A stretch of 12,336 nt of DNA, taken from positions 1 through 12,336 of the forward strand of contig DATITC010000018.1 of the NCBI GenBank assembly GCA_035468175.1, written 5' to 3'. This document shows, piece after piece, positions 6,588 to 12,336 of this stretch. The notes below the pieces were generated by a model. That model was not told where the DNA came from. It ran no database searches and worked only from the letters and a program-made list of their open reading frames with translations. The position numbers and the translations under genes are program-made. Source of the stretch: JAVEDQ01 sp035468175 (lineage in GTDB: Bacteria > Actinomycetota > Actinomycetes > Frankiales > Frankiaceae). How positions within the stretch are numbered: position 1 is the first letter of the stretch; the number at the start of each line of letters is the position of its first letter.

Positions 6588-6938
6588 TTAGCCCATAGCA
6601 GCGTGGTACGCCTCGCGGATCTTCTGGGCAATACGCCCTCGGGGAGACACCTCATGCCCAGCGTTCCGCGCCCACTCCCGAATCGCAGCCACGTCCTCCT
6701 TCAGCGCAGACGCCGGAGGAGTCGATGAGCGAGGTCGAGGGGCACCACGGGCACCGGCCCGACCGCCGCCTTTCCGAGCGTGCTGCGACCACTCGGACAC
6801 GCGCTCCCGGAGATCGGCGGCGTTTTCCTCGGACAGATCGATCTCGTAGCTCTGGCCGTCCAAGCCGAAGGTCACGGTCTCGACGGCCTCGGACCCGTCG
6901 AGGTCGTCGGTGAGCAGGATGACGGTCTTCTGAGTCAT
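6588..6938 (-). CDS. lsr2: Lsr2 family nucleoid-associated protein, 116 aa
   Basis: Lsr2 bridges and silences AT-rich, usually foreign DNA in actinobacteria. The N-terminal dimerisation domain reads MTQKTVILLTDDLDGSEAVE, followed by VTFGLDGQSYEIDLSEENA (about 22-40), a close match to the family. A basic, glycine/proline-rich linker spans about 55-78. The C-terminal DNA-binding domain contains AAIREWARNAGHEVSPRGRI (about 84-103), with the minor-groove RGR motif at 100-102, and ends near YHAAMG. Length fits the usual 110-120 residues. I place the start at ATG 6938 because MTQK matches the family start (MAQK-like). An ATG three codons earlier (6947) is an alternative, and neither has a strong ribosome site. 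The gene diverges from rarD and reads toward the IS110 unit. It may be a second paralogue rather than the main genomic copy, which cannot be judged here. Confidence 0.93.
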   Translation of the reverse strand: MTQKTVILLTDDLDGSEAVETVTFGLDGQSYEIDLSEENAADLRERVSEWSQHARKGGGRAGARGAPRPRSSTPPASALKEDVAAIREWARNAGHEVSPRGRIAQKIREAYHAAMG

Positions 6939-7055
6939 GCCTGCCATTCCAACATCCAGGTGATCGGGAAGCACGCTCCGACGCGTCAAGAAGTCGGGAA
7001 CTGGCCGGTACAGGCTCAGAGCACTCGGTCTTCCGAATGGCTTGCCCTTCGTCGC

Positions 7056-7078
7056 AGTCACGGGGGGCTGCTGTGACT
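7056..7078. promoter_or_regulatory. Inverted repeat in the lsr2/rarD divergent region
   Basis: AGTCAC (7056-7061) and GTGACT (7073-7078) form a 6-base dyad with an 11-base spacer. It lies about 120 bases upstream of lsr2 and 105 upstream of rarD and could bind a dimeric regulator. No known operator is recognised. Confidence 0.3.
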
Positions 7079-7105
7079 AGACGCGGCTGGGGTACCTGCT
7101 TGGTA

Positions 7106-7130
7106 CAAGATCGGGTTTGTGTTGATCTTG
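7106..7130. promoter_or_regulatory. Inverted repeat upstream of rarD
   Basis: CAAGATC (7106-7112) and GATCTTG (7124-7130) form a perfect 7-base dyad, again with an 11-base spacer, ending 53 bases before the rarD start. GGTAC is also directly repeated just upstream, at about 7091-7105. An operator or a leader hairpin is possible. Confidence 0.35.
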
Positions 7131-7183
7131 CCGGCGTTGAGAAATGTGATCATGGCCGTGTGCAGGGGGAAAAGAGGTACTCC

Positions 7184-8083
7184 ATGATCAGACGTCCTGG
7201 CGGAGTGGGCTACGGACTGGCGGCCTACTCCCTCTGGGGGCTGTTCCCGCTCTACTGGCCGCTGCTGGAGCCCGCCGGAGCCGGGGAGATCCTCGCGCAC
7301 CGCTGCCTCTGGTCGCTGCTCGTGGTGCTGGGCGTGCTCGCCTACCTGCGTCGGCTCAGCAGCATCCGGACGATCCTCACCGACCGCCGCAGCGGGCTGA
7401 TGCTGACTGTCGCCGCCGTGGTCATCGCCATCAACTGGGGCACCTACATCTACGGCGTCAACACCGGCCAGGTGGTCGAGACGGCGCTCGGCTACTTCAT
7501 CACCCCGCTGCTGAGCGTCGCCCTCGGAGTCCTGGTCCTCGGTGAGCGGCTGAGCCGCACCCAGGCGGTCGCGGTCGGGCTCGCGGTGGCGTCCGTCGGG
7601 TTGCTGACCGTCGGTTACGGGCATCCGCCCTGGATCGCGCTGATCCTCGCCGCGTCGTTCAGCACCTACGGGTTGATGAAGAAGCAGGTCGGCGTCGGAG
7701 CACTGGAGAGCCTGGGCGTGGAGACGACCGTGCTCGTCGTACCGGCGCTGCTCTACGTCGCCACGCTCGGTTCGAAGTCCACCTTCACCGACAGCCCGGG
7801 GCACGCCCTGCTCATGGCCGGCGGGGGCATCGTCACCGCGATCCCGCTGCTGTTCTTCGGGGCAGCCGCGACACGCATACCGCTCACGACACTCGGGTTG
7901 CTGCAGTACCTGACACCGACGGTGCAGTTCCTGATCGGGGTGCTGCTGCGCCACGAGCCGCTGCCGGCCGAGCGGCTCGTCGGCTTCGTGCTGGTCTGGC
8001 TGGCGCTGGCCGTGTTCACCGTCGGCAGCCTCACCGAGCGCCGGCGCGTGGCGGCTGAGGAAGCGGTCGTCGAACCTGCCTGA
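7184..8083 (+). CDS. rarD: RarD-type EamA/DMT superfamily transporter, 299 aa
   Basis: The ATG at 7184 is chosen because AGAGGT (7173-7178) lies five bases upstream and the protein then starts like family members (GYGLAAYSLWGLFPLYW, about 9-25). The frame is open further upstream to 7037 but without family sequence. The product is almost entirely hydrophobic, with about ten membrane spans. The first half has AGEILAHRCLWSL (33-45), NWGTYIYGVNTGQVVETALGYF (84-105) and the loop LGERLSRTQ (119-127). The second half has SFSTYGLMKKQ (158-168), PLLFFGAAATRIPL (221-234) and LLQYLTPTVQFLIGV (239-253). These are RarD hallmarks, and 299 residues is the usual length. It sits in the cytoplasmic membrane as a drug/metabolite transporter-like permease. 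The name comes from a chloramphenicol-sensitivity phenotype, and the substrate here is unknown. It converges on the WS/DGAT gene with 24 bases between stops. Confidence 0.93.
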   Translation: MIRRPGGVGYGLAAYSLWGLFPLYWPLLEPAGAGEILAHRCLWSLLVVLGVLAYLRRLSSIRTILTDRRSGLMLTVAAVVIAINWGTYIYGVNTGQVVETALGYFITPLLSVALGVLVLGERLSRTQAVAVGLAVASVGLLTVGYGHPPWIALILAASFSTYGLMKKQVGVGALESLGVETTVLVVPALLYVATLGSKSTFTDSPGHALLMAGGGIVTAIPLLFFGAAATRIPLTTLGLLQYLTPTVQFLIGVLLRHEPLPAERLVGFVLVWLALAVFTVGSLTERRRVAAEEAVVEPA

Positions 8084-8107
8084 GCACTCAATCGAGGCCG
8101 AGGCGGT

Positions 8108-9541
8108 TCACTTGCCCAGGTTCTGGATCTCGGTGAAGCCGTGGCGGAGGCAGGACAAGAGTGCATCCGGGTCCGGCACCGCGCCGGTGTCCGTCGTCAC
8201 CCCGATGCAGCAGGTCCCGCGGTAGGACAGCAGCGTGACGTTGAGGGCCGCCCCGATCGTCGGACCGAAGGGGTACTGCCGGAGCACCTCGGCGCCGGCC
8301 AGGTAGAGGGGCACAGGTGAGCCGGGGACGTTGCTGGCCAGGAAGTCGACGTGCTTGAGCATCTCGCCGATCACCATCCGGGGCACCAGGTTCAGCACGC
8401 CCGCGATGGGGTCACTGAGCTGCACAGCCCGCTCGTGGCGCCACCGGTCGACCCGCAAGCCGATCTGCCGCATGCGCTCCGCGGGGTCCGGCAGGTCCAC
8501 CGGCAGCGGGAACCGCAGCAGCATGATGCGGTTGCCGCCGACGTCGTCCCCGCTGGAGCGGACGTTGATCGGCAGGGTCACCCGGAGCTCGGGGACGGTA
8601 CGGCCGTGCCGTCGGTGGTACTCGGCCAGCGCACCGGTGACCGCAGCAAGGAAGGCGTCGTTGACCGTCGCACCGCTGGCATGTGCAGCGGCGCGCAGGT
8701 CCTCCAGCGGCACTTCCAGGACGCCGTAGTGCCAGCCCAGCCGGCGACGGGTGAGCACCGGCGACAAGGTCTTGGATATCGGGGCGACCGCCCGAGCCAC
8801 CGACGCCGCGGTCTCCGTGGCCTGCAGCGGGTGCAGTAACCCGCTGAGGGCGGCGCGGGCGACATCCGCACCGGCCGTTCCGACCTCGCGCGCCATCTCC
8901 CGCACGGCACCGGTCAGGGCCGGCAGCAAGCCAGGCGAAGCCGGATGCGTGTCCGCGTCGACGCCGGCGAAGCCGAGGGTGCTGAGGTCGGGTGGCTCGA
9001 CCGGCGCATCCGCCGTGAAGTCGTGCATCAGCAGCGCGAGTTGAAGACCGCCGATCCCGTCCGCCAACGCGTGGTGCAGCTTGATGACCGTTGCCGCCGT
9101 CCCGTCGGCCAGGTCCTCGACGACCACGGCCTCCCACATCGGTCGGGCCGGGTCGAAGCGCGCCATACCCATCGCCCGCGCCATGTCGAGCACGACGTCG
9201 AGCGACCCGGGGGAAGCGGCCCGCACCCGGTGCAGGTGGTAGTCGAGGTCGAAGTCGGGATCCAACTCGAACCTGGGCGGCAGCAGCCGCACCGGTGGTT
9301 CGACCAGTCGTTCCCGCATGATCGGGAGGCGGTCGGCCATATGTCCGATGCGGGCGTGCAGGCGCTCCCAGTCCGGGTTCCGGCTCAGGTGGAGCACGGT
9401 CACGACGGTGGACCGCAGCAGCGGATCGGCTTCCATCCGCCACGTGAACGCGTCGATGCTCCGCAGCCACCCACCCCGCGGATAGGGCCCCGTCACCTGG
9501 ACCGGCACCTCTACGTCTGCCACCGATTGAGTCGCGACCAT
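8108..9541 (-). CDS. WS/DGAT wax ester synthase/diacylglycerol acyltransferase, 477 aa
   Basis: The enzyme transfers acyl groups from acyl-CoA to diacylglycerol or fatty alcohol, making triacylglycerol or wax ester at the membrane or lipid-body surface. I choose ATG 9541 (AGGGGTG six bases upstream) over the longer frame from 9613. The catalytic HHxxxDG motif is intact as HHALADG (residues 156-162). Other family features are RPMWEAVVVEDL (133-144), the NDAFLAAVTGAL segment after a gap rich in alanine, LRVTLPINVRSSGDDVGGN, and NVPGSPVPLYLAGAEV near the C-terminus. Length is typical (450-480). It lies 129 bases downstream of dapC on the same strand and could be read from the fdxA-dapC unit or on its own. 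Actinobacteria usually have several paralogues, so a specific symbol is not justified. Confidence 0.94.
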   Translation of the reverse strand: MVATQSVADVEVPVQVTGPYPRGGWLRSIDAFTWRMEADPLLRSTVVTVLHLSRNPDWERLHARIGHMADRLPIMRERLVEPPVRLLPPRFELDPDFDLDYHLHRVRAASPGSLDVVLDMARAMGMARFDPARPMWEAVVVEDLADGTAATVIKLHHALADGIGGLQLALLMHDFTADAPVEPPDLSTLGFAGVDADTHPASPGLLPALTGAVREMAREVGTAGADVARAALSGLLHPLQATETAASVARAVAPISKTLSPVLTRRRLGWHYGVLEVPLEDLRAAAHASGATVNDAFLAAVTGALAEYHRRHGRTVPELRVTLPINVRSSGDDVGGNRIMLLRFPLPVDLPDPAERMRQIGLRVDRWRHERAVQLSDPIAGVLNLVPRMVIGEMLKHVDFLASNVPGSPVPLYLAGAEVLRQYPFGPTIGAALNVTLLSYRGTCCIGVTTDTGAVPDPDALLSCLRHGFTEIQNLGK

Positions 9542-9633
9542 GTCGATCACCCCTGCACCTACGAACCCAAAGCCTTCCGGGGCAGCGTGTGCCGTCCGGG
9601 GCGACGCGGCCAACGGCCAAACGTCCCGGCCGA

Positions 9634-9681
9634 GTCAGCGGAGGGTTCAGCGCGCAGGGTCAGCGGAGGGTCAGCGCAGGG
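9634..9681. repeat. Imperfect tandem repeat at the dapC 3' end
   Basis: GTCAGCGGAGGGT occurs at 9634-9646 and 9659-9671, and each copy is followed by CAGCGC(GC)AGGG. The unit is about 25 bases and includes the dapC stop codon. On the minus strand it yields four CGCTGA motifs in a row. Confidence 0.7.
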
Positions 9682-10774
9682 CGGCGAGCCGCCCCGGGAC
9701 CTGTCCGATGCGCTCGTCGGTGGCGGTGAGCGCCACCCGGATGTGCCGGATGCCGGCCGCGCCGTAGAACTCGCCGGGCGCGACCACGATGCCGACGTCG
9801 GCCAGCGCGGAGACGGTGTCCCAGCAGTTCTCGTCGCGCGTGCACCAGACGTAGAGGCCGGCCTCGCTGTGCTCGATGCGGAAGCTGGCCGCCTCGAGCG
9901 CCGAACGCAGCACCTGGCGACGCGCGGCGTACCGGGTGCGCTGCTGCTCGACGTGGTCGTCGTCGCCCAGACAGGCCACCATCGCCGCCTGCACCGGCGC
10001 CGGAACGATCAGACCGGCATGCTTGCGGACCTCGAGCAGCCGAGCCACGACAGTCGGGTCACCGGCGACGAAGCCGGCTCGGTATCCGGCGAGGTTCGAC
10101 CGCTTGGACAGCGAGTGGACCGCGAGCAGCCCCTCGTGCGAGCCGCCGCAGACGTCCGGATGCAGCACGCTCACCGGCTCGGCGTCCCAGCCGAACTCGA
10201 AGTAGCACTCGTCGCTGACGACGAGCACCCCACGCTCGCGCGCCCAGTCGACCACCTTGCGCAGATGCGCCGGAGGCAGCACCGCGCCCGTCGGGTTGGA
10301 CGGTGAGTTGATCCAGATCATCCGCACCGGGGCCGGGCCGAGTGCGGTCAGGCTGTCCGCCGCCAACGGCTCGGCGCCAGCGAGCAGGGCCCCGACCGCG
10401 TAGGTCGGGTACGCCAACGCCGGCAGCGCGACCGCGTCACCCTCCCGCAGCCCGAGCAGCGACGGCAGGAGCGCGACCAGTTCCTTACTGCCGATCGTCG
10501 GCAGCACCGCCGCCCCGGGAGCGACGCCGAGCCGGCGCGTCAGCCACCCCGCCGCCGCGGTGCGAACCGCCTCGGTACCGGCCGTGAAGGGATAGCCAGG
10601 GGCGTTCGCGGCCTCCGCCAGCGCCCGCTGTGCGAGATCCGGCGTCGGGTCGACCGGGGTGCCGACGGAAAGGTCGACGATCCCACCGGGATGCTCGCGA
10701 GCCTTCGCCGAGAACGGGACGAGCTTGTCCCACGGGAAGTCGGGCAACAACCGCGCCGGAGTCGAACCGGTCAT
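9671..10774 (-). CDS. dapC: Succinyldiaminopimelate transaminase DapC, 367 aa
   Basis: This PLP-dependent class I/II aminotransferase converts N-succinyl-2-amino-6-ketopimelate and glutamate to N-succinyl-LL-diaminopimelate in lysine and peptidoglycan precursor synthesis. Seen: LPDFPWDKL (about 10-18), DLSVGTPVDPTP (34-45), the substrate/cofactor region TIGSKELVALLP (93-104), INSPSNPTG (155-163), SDECYFEF (187-194), the PLP lysine in SLSKRSNLAGYRAGF (Lys224), and IRHIRVALT near the end carrying the likely carboxylate-binding arginine. The YPF-T-G-EAVR pattern and its place directly after fdxA are characteristic of actinobacterial DapC rather than other aminotransferases. ATG 10774 has GAGGGTGAGGG just upstream. 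Only 33 bases separate it from the fdxA stop, so an fdxA-dapC operon is likely. Confidence 0.94.
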   Translation of the reverse strand: MTGSTPARLLPDFPWDKLVPFSAKAREHPGGIVDLSVGTPVDPTPDLAQRALAEAANAPGYPFTAGTEAVRTAAAGWLTRRLGVAPGAAVLPTIGSKELVALLPSLLGLREGDAVALPALAYPTYAVGALLAGAEPLAADSLTALGPAPVRMIWINSPSNPTGAVLPPAHLRKVVDWARERGVLVVSDECYFEFGWDAEPVSVLHPDVCGGSHEGLLAVHSLSKRSNLAGYRAGFVAGDPTVVARLLEVRKHAGLIVPAPVQAAMVACLGDDDHVEQQRTRYAARRQVLRSALEAASFRIEHSEAGLYVWCTRDENCWDTVSALADVGIVVAPGEFYGAAGIRHIRVALTATDERIGQVPGRLAALR

Positions 10775-10807
10775 GCCCTCACCCTCGCCGGACGGACTAC
10801 TGCCGGC

Positions 10808-11134
10808 TCAGACGTCGTGCTGCTGCGGCGGCAGCGCGGCGACCAGCGGCGCATCGGAATTCACGAGGCCGACCTTCGAGGCGCCGCCCGGGGAGCCGAT
10901 CTCGGCGAAGAAGACAGCGTTCGCCTCGGTGTAGGGCTTCCACTGCTCAGGGACGTCGTCCTCGTAGTAGATGGCTTCCACCGGGCAGACCGGCTCGCAA
11001 GCACCACAGTCGACGCACTCGTCGGGCTGGATGTAGAGCATCCGCTCGCCCTCGTAGATGCAGTCGACCGGGCATTCCTCGATGCAGGCCTTGTCCTTCA
11101 GGTCCACACAGGGCTCAGCGATGGTGTAGGTCAC
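10808..11134 (-). CDS. fdxA: Seven-iron ferredoxin FdxA, 108 aa
   Basis: This is a soluble electron carrier with one [3Fe-4S] and one [4Fe-4S] cluster. The true start is GTG 11134, giving MTYTIAEPCVD, the standard FdxA beginning. AGGAGG at 11143-11148 lies eight bases upstream. The frame remains open to 11203 but adds unrelated residues. Cysteines fall at 9, 17, 21, 25, 40, 43, 46 and 50. CxxxxxxxCxxxCP followed by CVDCGACEPVCP is the 7Fe pattern, with cysteines 9, 17 and 50 expected for the three-iron cluster and 21, 40, 43 and 46 for the four-iron cluster. The C-terminal half, with EAIYYEDDVP, FFAEIGSPGGASKVG and LPPQ, matches mycobacterial FdxA. It is the first gene of the unit with dapC and diverges from orn. 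The redox partners are not evident from the context. Confidence 0.96.
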   Translation of the reverse strand: MTYTIAEPCVDLKDKACIEECPVDCIYEGERMLYIQPDECVDCGACEPVCPVEAIYYEDDVPEQWKPYTEANAVFFAEIGSPGGASKVGLVNSDAPLVAALPPQQHDV

Positions 11135-11295
11135 CCGGGGTTCCTCCTGCGACGTAGTACCGATCATGTTCGGTGACGGACTCTCAGTATGCGCGATCGA
11201 CACCGCCGTCCGCCTGCGGCTCTCCGCCCTGTGGGCCCCGGACGAAACGGACTCGCCCTGTCCGCCGCGTCACTGGTGTTGCGGAGGAAGTCGGT

Positions 11296-11301
11296 TAGCC
11301 T
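11296..11301 (+). promoter_or_regulatory. Probable -10 box for leaderless orn transcript
   Basis: TAGCCT fits the actinobacterial TAnnnT -10 pattern and ends six bases before the GTG at 11308. The expected transcription start is then the G of the start codon. No ribosome site is visible before orn. The -35 region is weak. Confidence 0.5.
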
Positions 11302-11307
11302 CACGCC

Positions 11308-11964
11308 GTGGACCAGCTGGTGTGGATCGACTGCGAGATGACGGGGCTCGACCTCGAGAACGACCGCCTCATCGAGGTCGCCGTGCTGATCACCGACGGC
11401 GAGCTGAACCTCGTCGACGAGGGCCTGGACCTCGTGATCAAGGCGCCGGACGACCTGCTCGACGGCATGGTGCCGGTCGTCGCGAAGATGCACGCGGACT
11501 CCGGGTTGACCGACGCCGTCCGCGCCTCGACGTTGACCGTCGGCGACGCGGAGCAGCAGGTCCTCGACTACATCAAGCAGTTCGTGCCCGAGCGTCGCAA
11601 GGCACCGCTGTGCGGCAACTCCATCGCCACCGACCGGGCCTTCCTGGCCCGGGACATGAAGGAACTCGACGACTTCTTGCACTACCGGATGGTCGACGTC
11701 TCCTCGATCAAGGAGCTGGCGAAGCGCTGGTACCCCCGCGCGTACTACGCCTCGCCGGAGAAGAAGGGTGGCCACCGCGCGCTCGCCGACATCATCGAGA
11801 GCGTCGAGGAGCTGCGCTACTACCGGCAGGCCATCTTCGTGCCCGAACCGGGTCCGAGTTCGGAGGATGCCCGCGCCATCGCGACCGCCATCCGGGGCGA
11901 GCCGACCGAGGCCGCGGAGCCTCCGACTGCCAACTCAGACGCGGAGCGCCCGGCAGCTGGCTAG
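11308..11964 (+). CDS. orn: Oligoribonuclease, 218 aa
   Basis: This DEDDh 3'-5' exoribonuclease degrades di- and short oligoribonucleotides to mononucleotides, the last step of RNA turnover and of pGpG removal. The catalytic residues are all visible: Asp8 and Glu10 in WIDCEMTGLD, Asp109 in GNSIATDRAFLARDM, His156 and Asp161 in GGHRALADI. Other family segments are LIEVAVLITDGELN (21-34), MHADSGLTDAV (61-71), RMVDVSSIKELAKRWYP (127-143) and ELRYYRQAIF (168-177). The conserved protein ends near 180. A further 38 residues rich in Ala, Glu and Pro form a tail common in actinobacterial versions and likely disordered. The GTG start coincides with the family start and seems leaderless. It is divergent from fdxA, and tRNA-His follows 30 bases after the stop. 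Confidence 0.96.
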   Translation: MDQLVWIDCEMTGLDLENDRLIEVAVLITDGELNLVDEGLDLVIKAPDDLLDGMVPVVAKMHADSGLTDAVRASTLTVGDAEQQVLDYIKQFVPERRKAPLCGNSIATDRAFLARDMKELDDFLHYRMVDVSSIKELAKRWYPRAYYASPEKKGGHRALADIIESVEELRYYRQAIFVPEPGPSSEDARAIATAIRGEPTEAAEPPTANSDAERPAAG

Positions 11965-11967
11965 AAT
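11962..11967 (+). promoter_or_regulatory. Probable -10 box of tRNA-His
   Basis: TAGAAT lies 28 bases before the mature tRNA 5' end and includes the orn stop codon TAG (11962-11964). No clear -35 is seen, so read-through from orn is the alternative. Confidence 0.4.
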
Positions 11968-11994
11968 CAAGCAGTCGGCTCCGGCCGGCGCACG

Positions 11995-12067
11995 GTGGGT
12001 GTAGCTCAGCTGGCAGAGCACCGGGTTGTGATCCCGGGTGTCGCGGGTTCAAGTCCCGTCACTCACC
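11995..12067 (+). tRNA. tRNA-His (anticodon GTG)
   Basis: The complete cloverleaf can be drawn. The acceptor GTGGGTG pairs with CACTCAC (one G:U). The D arm is GCTC-AGCTGGCA-GAGC. The anticodon stem is CCGGG/CCCGG with loop TTGTGAT, so the anticodon is GTG for histidine. The variable loop is GTGTC, and the T arm is GCGGG-TTCAAGT-CCCGT. The base before the acceptor is G (11994) and the discriminator is C73 (12067), the G-1:C73 pair expected for tRNA-His. The CCA end is not encoded (CCG follows the discriminator). Confidence 0.96.
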
Positions 12068-12117
12068 CCGTCGATCATGGGTTTTGCCCTGCAGGTTTGT
12101 CTCGAGAACAAGATCGG

Positions 12118-12132
12118 TTGGGGTCACCCCAA
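12118..12132. other. 15-base near-perfect palindrome downstream of tRNA-His
   Basis: TTGGGGT-C-ACCCCAA is a 7+1+7 palindrome. It could be an operator or part of a terminator, but there is no U-tract. It is one of three dyads in the 270-base tail of the window, which has no supportable gene. Confidence 0.45.
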
Positions 12133-12133
12133 G

Positions 12134-12161
12134 GGCACTCGGACAACCGTGCGAGAGTGCC
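12134..12161. other. Inverted repeat downstream of tRNA-His
   Basis: GGCACTC (12134-12140) pairs with GAGTGCC (12155-12161) over a 14-base loop. It starts two bases after the palindrome at 12118-12132. A third dyad, CACCCTG/CAGGGTG, lies at about 12216-12244. Confidence 0.4.
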
Positions 12162-12336
12162 GGGAGCGCGAGTCACCGATCGCGACCAGCGCGATGCACT
12201 CCCCCAAAGTTGTCACCCTGATCACCCCGCGCGACCAGGGTGTCCTTGCCGCTCCGCGGGACGTGTCATGTCCGCCGTCGTCTGGGGCCTGCCTTCCATG
12301 TCCTCGAAGACACATCAGGATGGCCTGCAGGATGAC

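Noticed and set aside
8412..9620. 402-residue minus-strand frame and the 453-residue plus-strand frame at 8945-10306
   Set aside because: Both are high-GC shadows of the WS/DGAT and dapC genes; Arg/Gly/His-rich with no recognisable motif.
11166..12221. 351-residue plus-strand frame over orn and tRNA-His
   Set aside because: It is out of frame with orn and runs through the tRNA gene; orn has all catalytic residues in its own frame.
12270..12336. Possible start of a plus-strand gene running off the right edge (MSAVVWGLPSMSSKTH...)
   Set aside because: Only 22 codons are visible, with no good ribosome site and no family likeness, so it cannot be supported.

Overview
The window reads as chromosome of a high-GC actinobacterium. 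It has an Lsr2 nucleoid protein, a mycobacterial-type seven-iron ferredoxin next to DapC, a WS/DGAT acyltransferase, a DUF6325 protein, an oligoribonuclease beside tRNA-His, and frequent GTG starts. I cannot name a genus from sequence alone.

Two halves differ in character. Roughly 1-6600 is a worn accessory region. It holds the 3' end of a DUF1214 gene, a frameshifted and internally deleted ISL3-type transposase fossil, a conserved hypothetical gene, about 700 bases with no supportable gene, a rhomboid-like membrane protein, a two-gene DUF6325 unit whose second gene encodes a 55-residue Arg/Asp-repeat protein, a 157-base IS256-type fossil, and an apparently intact IS110-family recombinase. 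The recombinase stop codon overlaps the start of a small cysteine-containing helix-turn-helix protein (ATGA). That pair, with the non-coding stretch 5' of the recombinase where a bridge RNA could lie, is the most interesting unit here. lsr2 lies just upstream on the same strand.

From about 6600 to the end the window is gene-dense and housekeeping-like. lsr2 (minus) and rarD (plus) diverge across 245 bases that carry two dyads. rarD converges with a WS/DGAT gene, leaving 24 bases between their stops. Reading leftward on the minus strand, fdxA, dapC and WS/DGAT form a probable transcriptional unit. fdxA diverges from orn, which has a leaderless-type GTG start. A tRNA-His follows, with its likely -10 box overlapping the orn stop codon. 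The last 270 bases hold inverted repeats and no gene I can support.

The genes serve separate functions: lysine/peptidoglycan precursor synthesis (dapC), electron transfer (fdxA), storage lipid synthesis (WS/DGAT), RNA turnover (orn), translation (tRNA-His), drug/metabolite transport (rarD) and silencing of foreign DNA (lsr2). lsr2 sits at the edge of the transposon-rich part.
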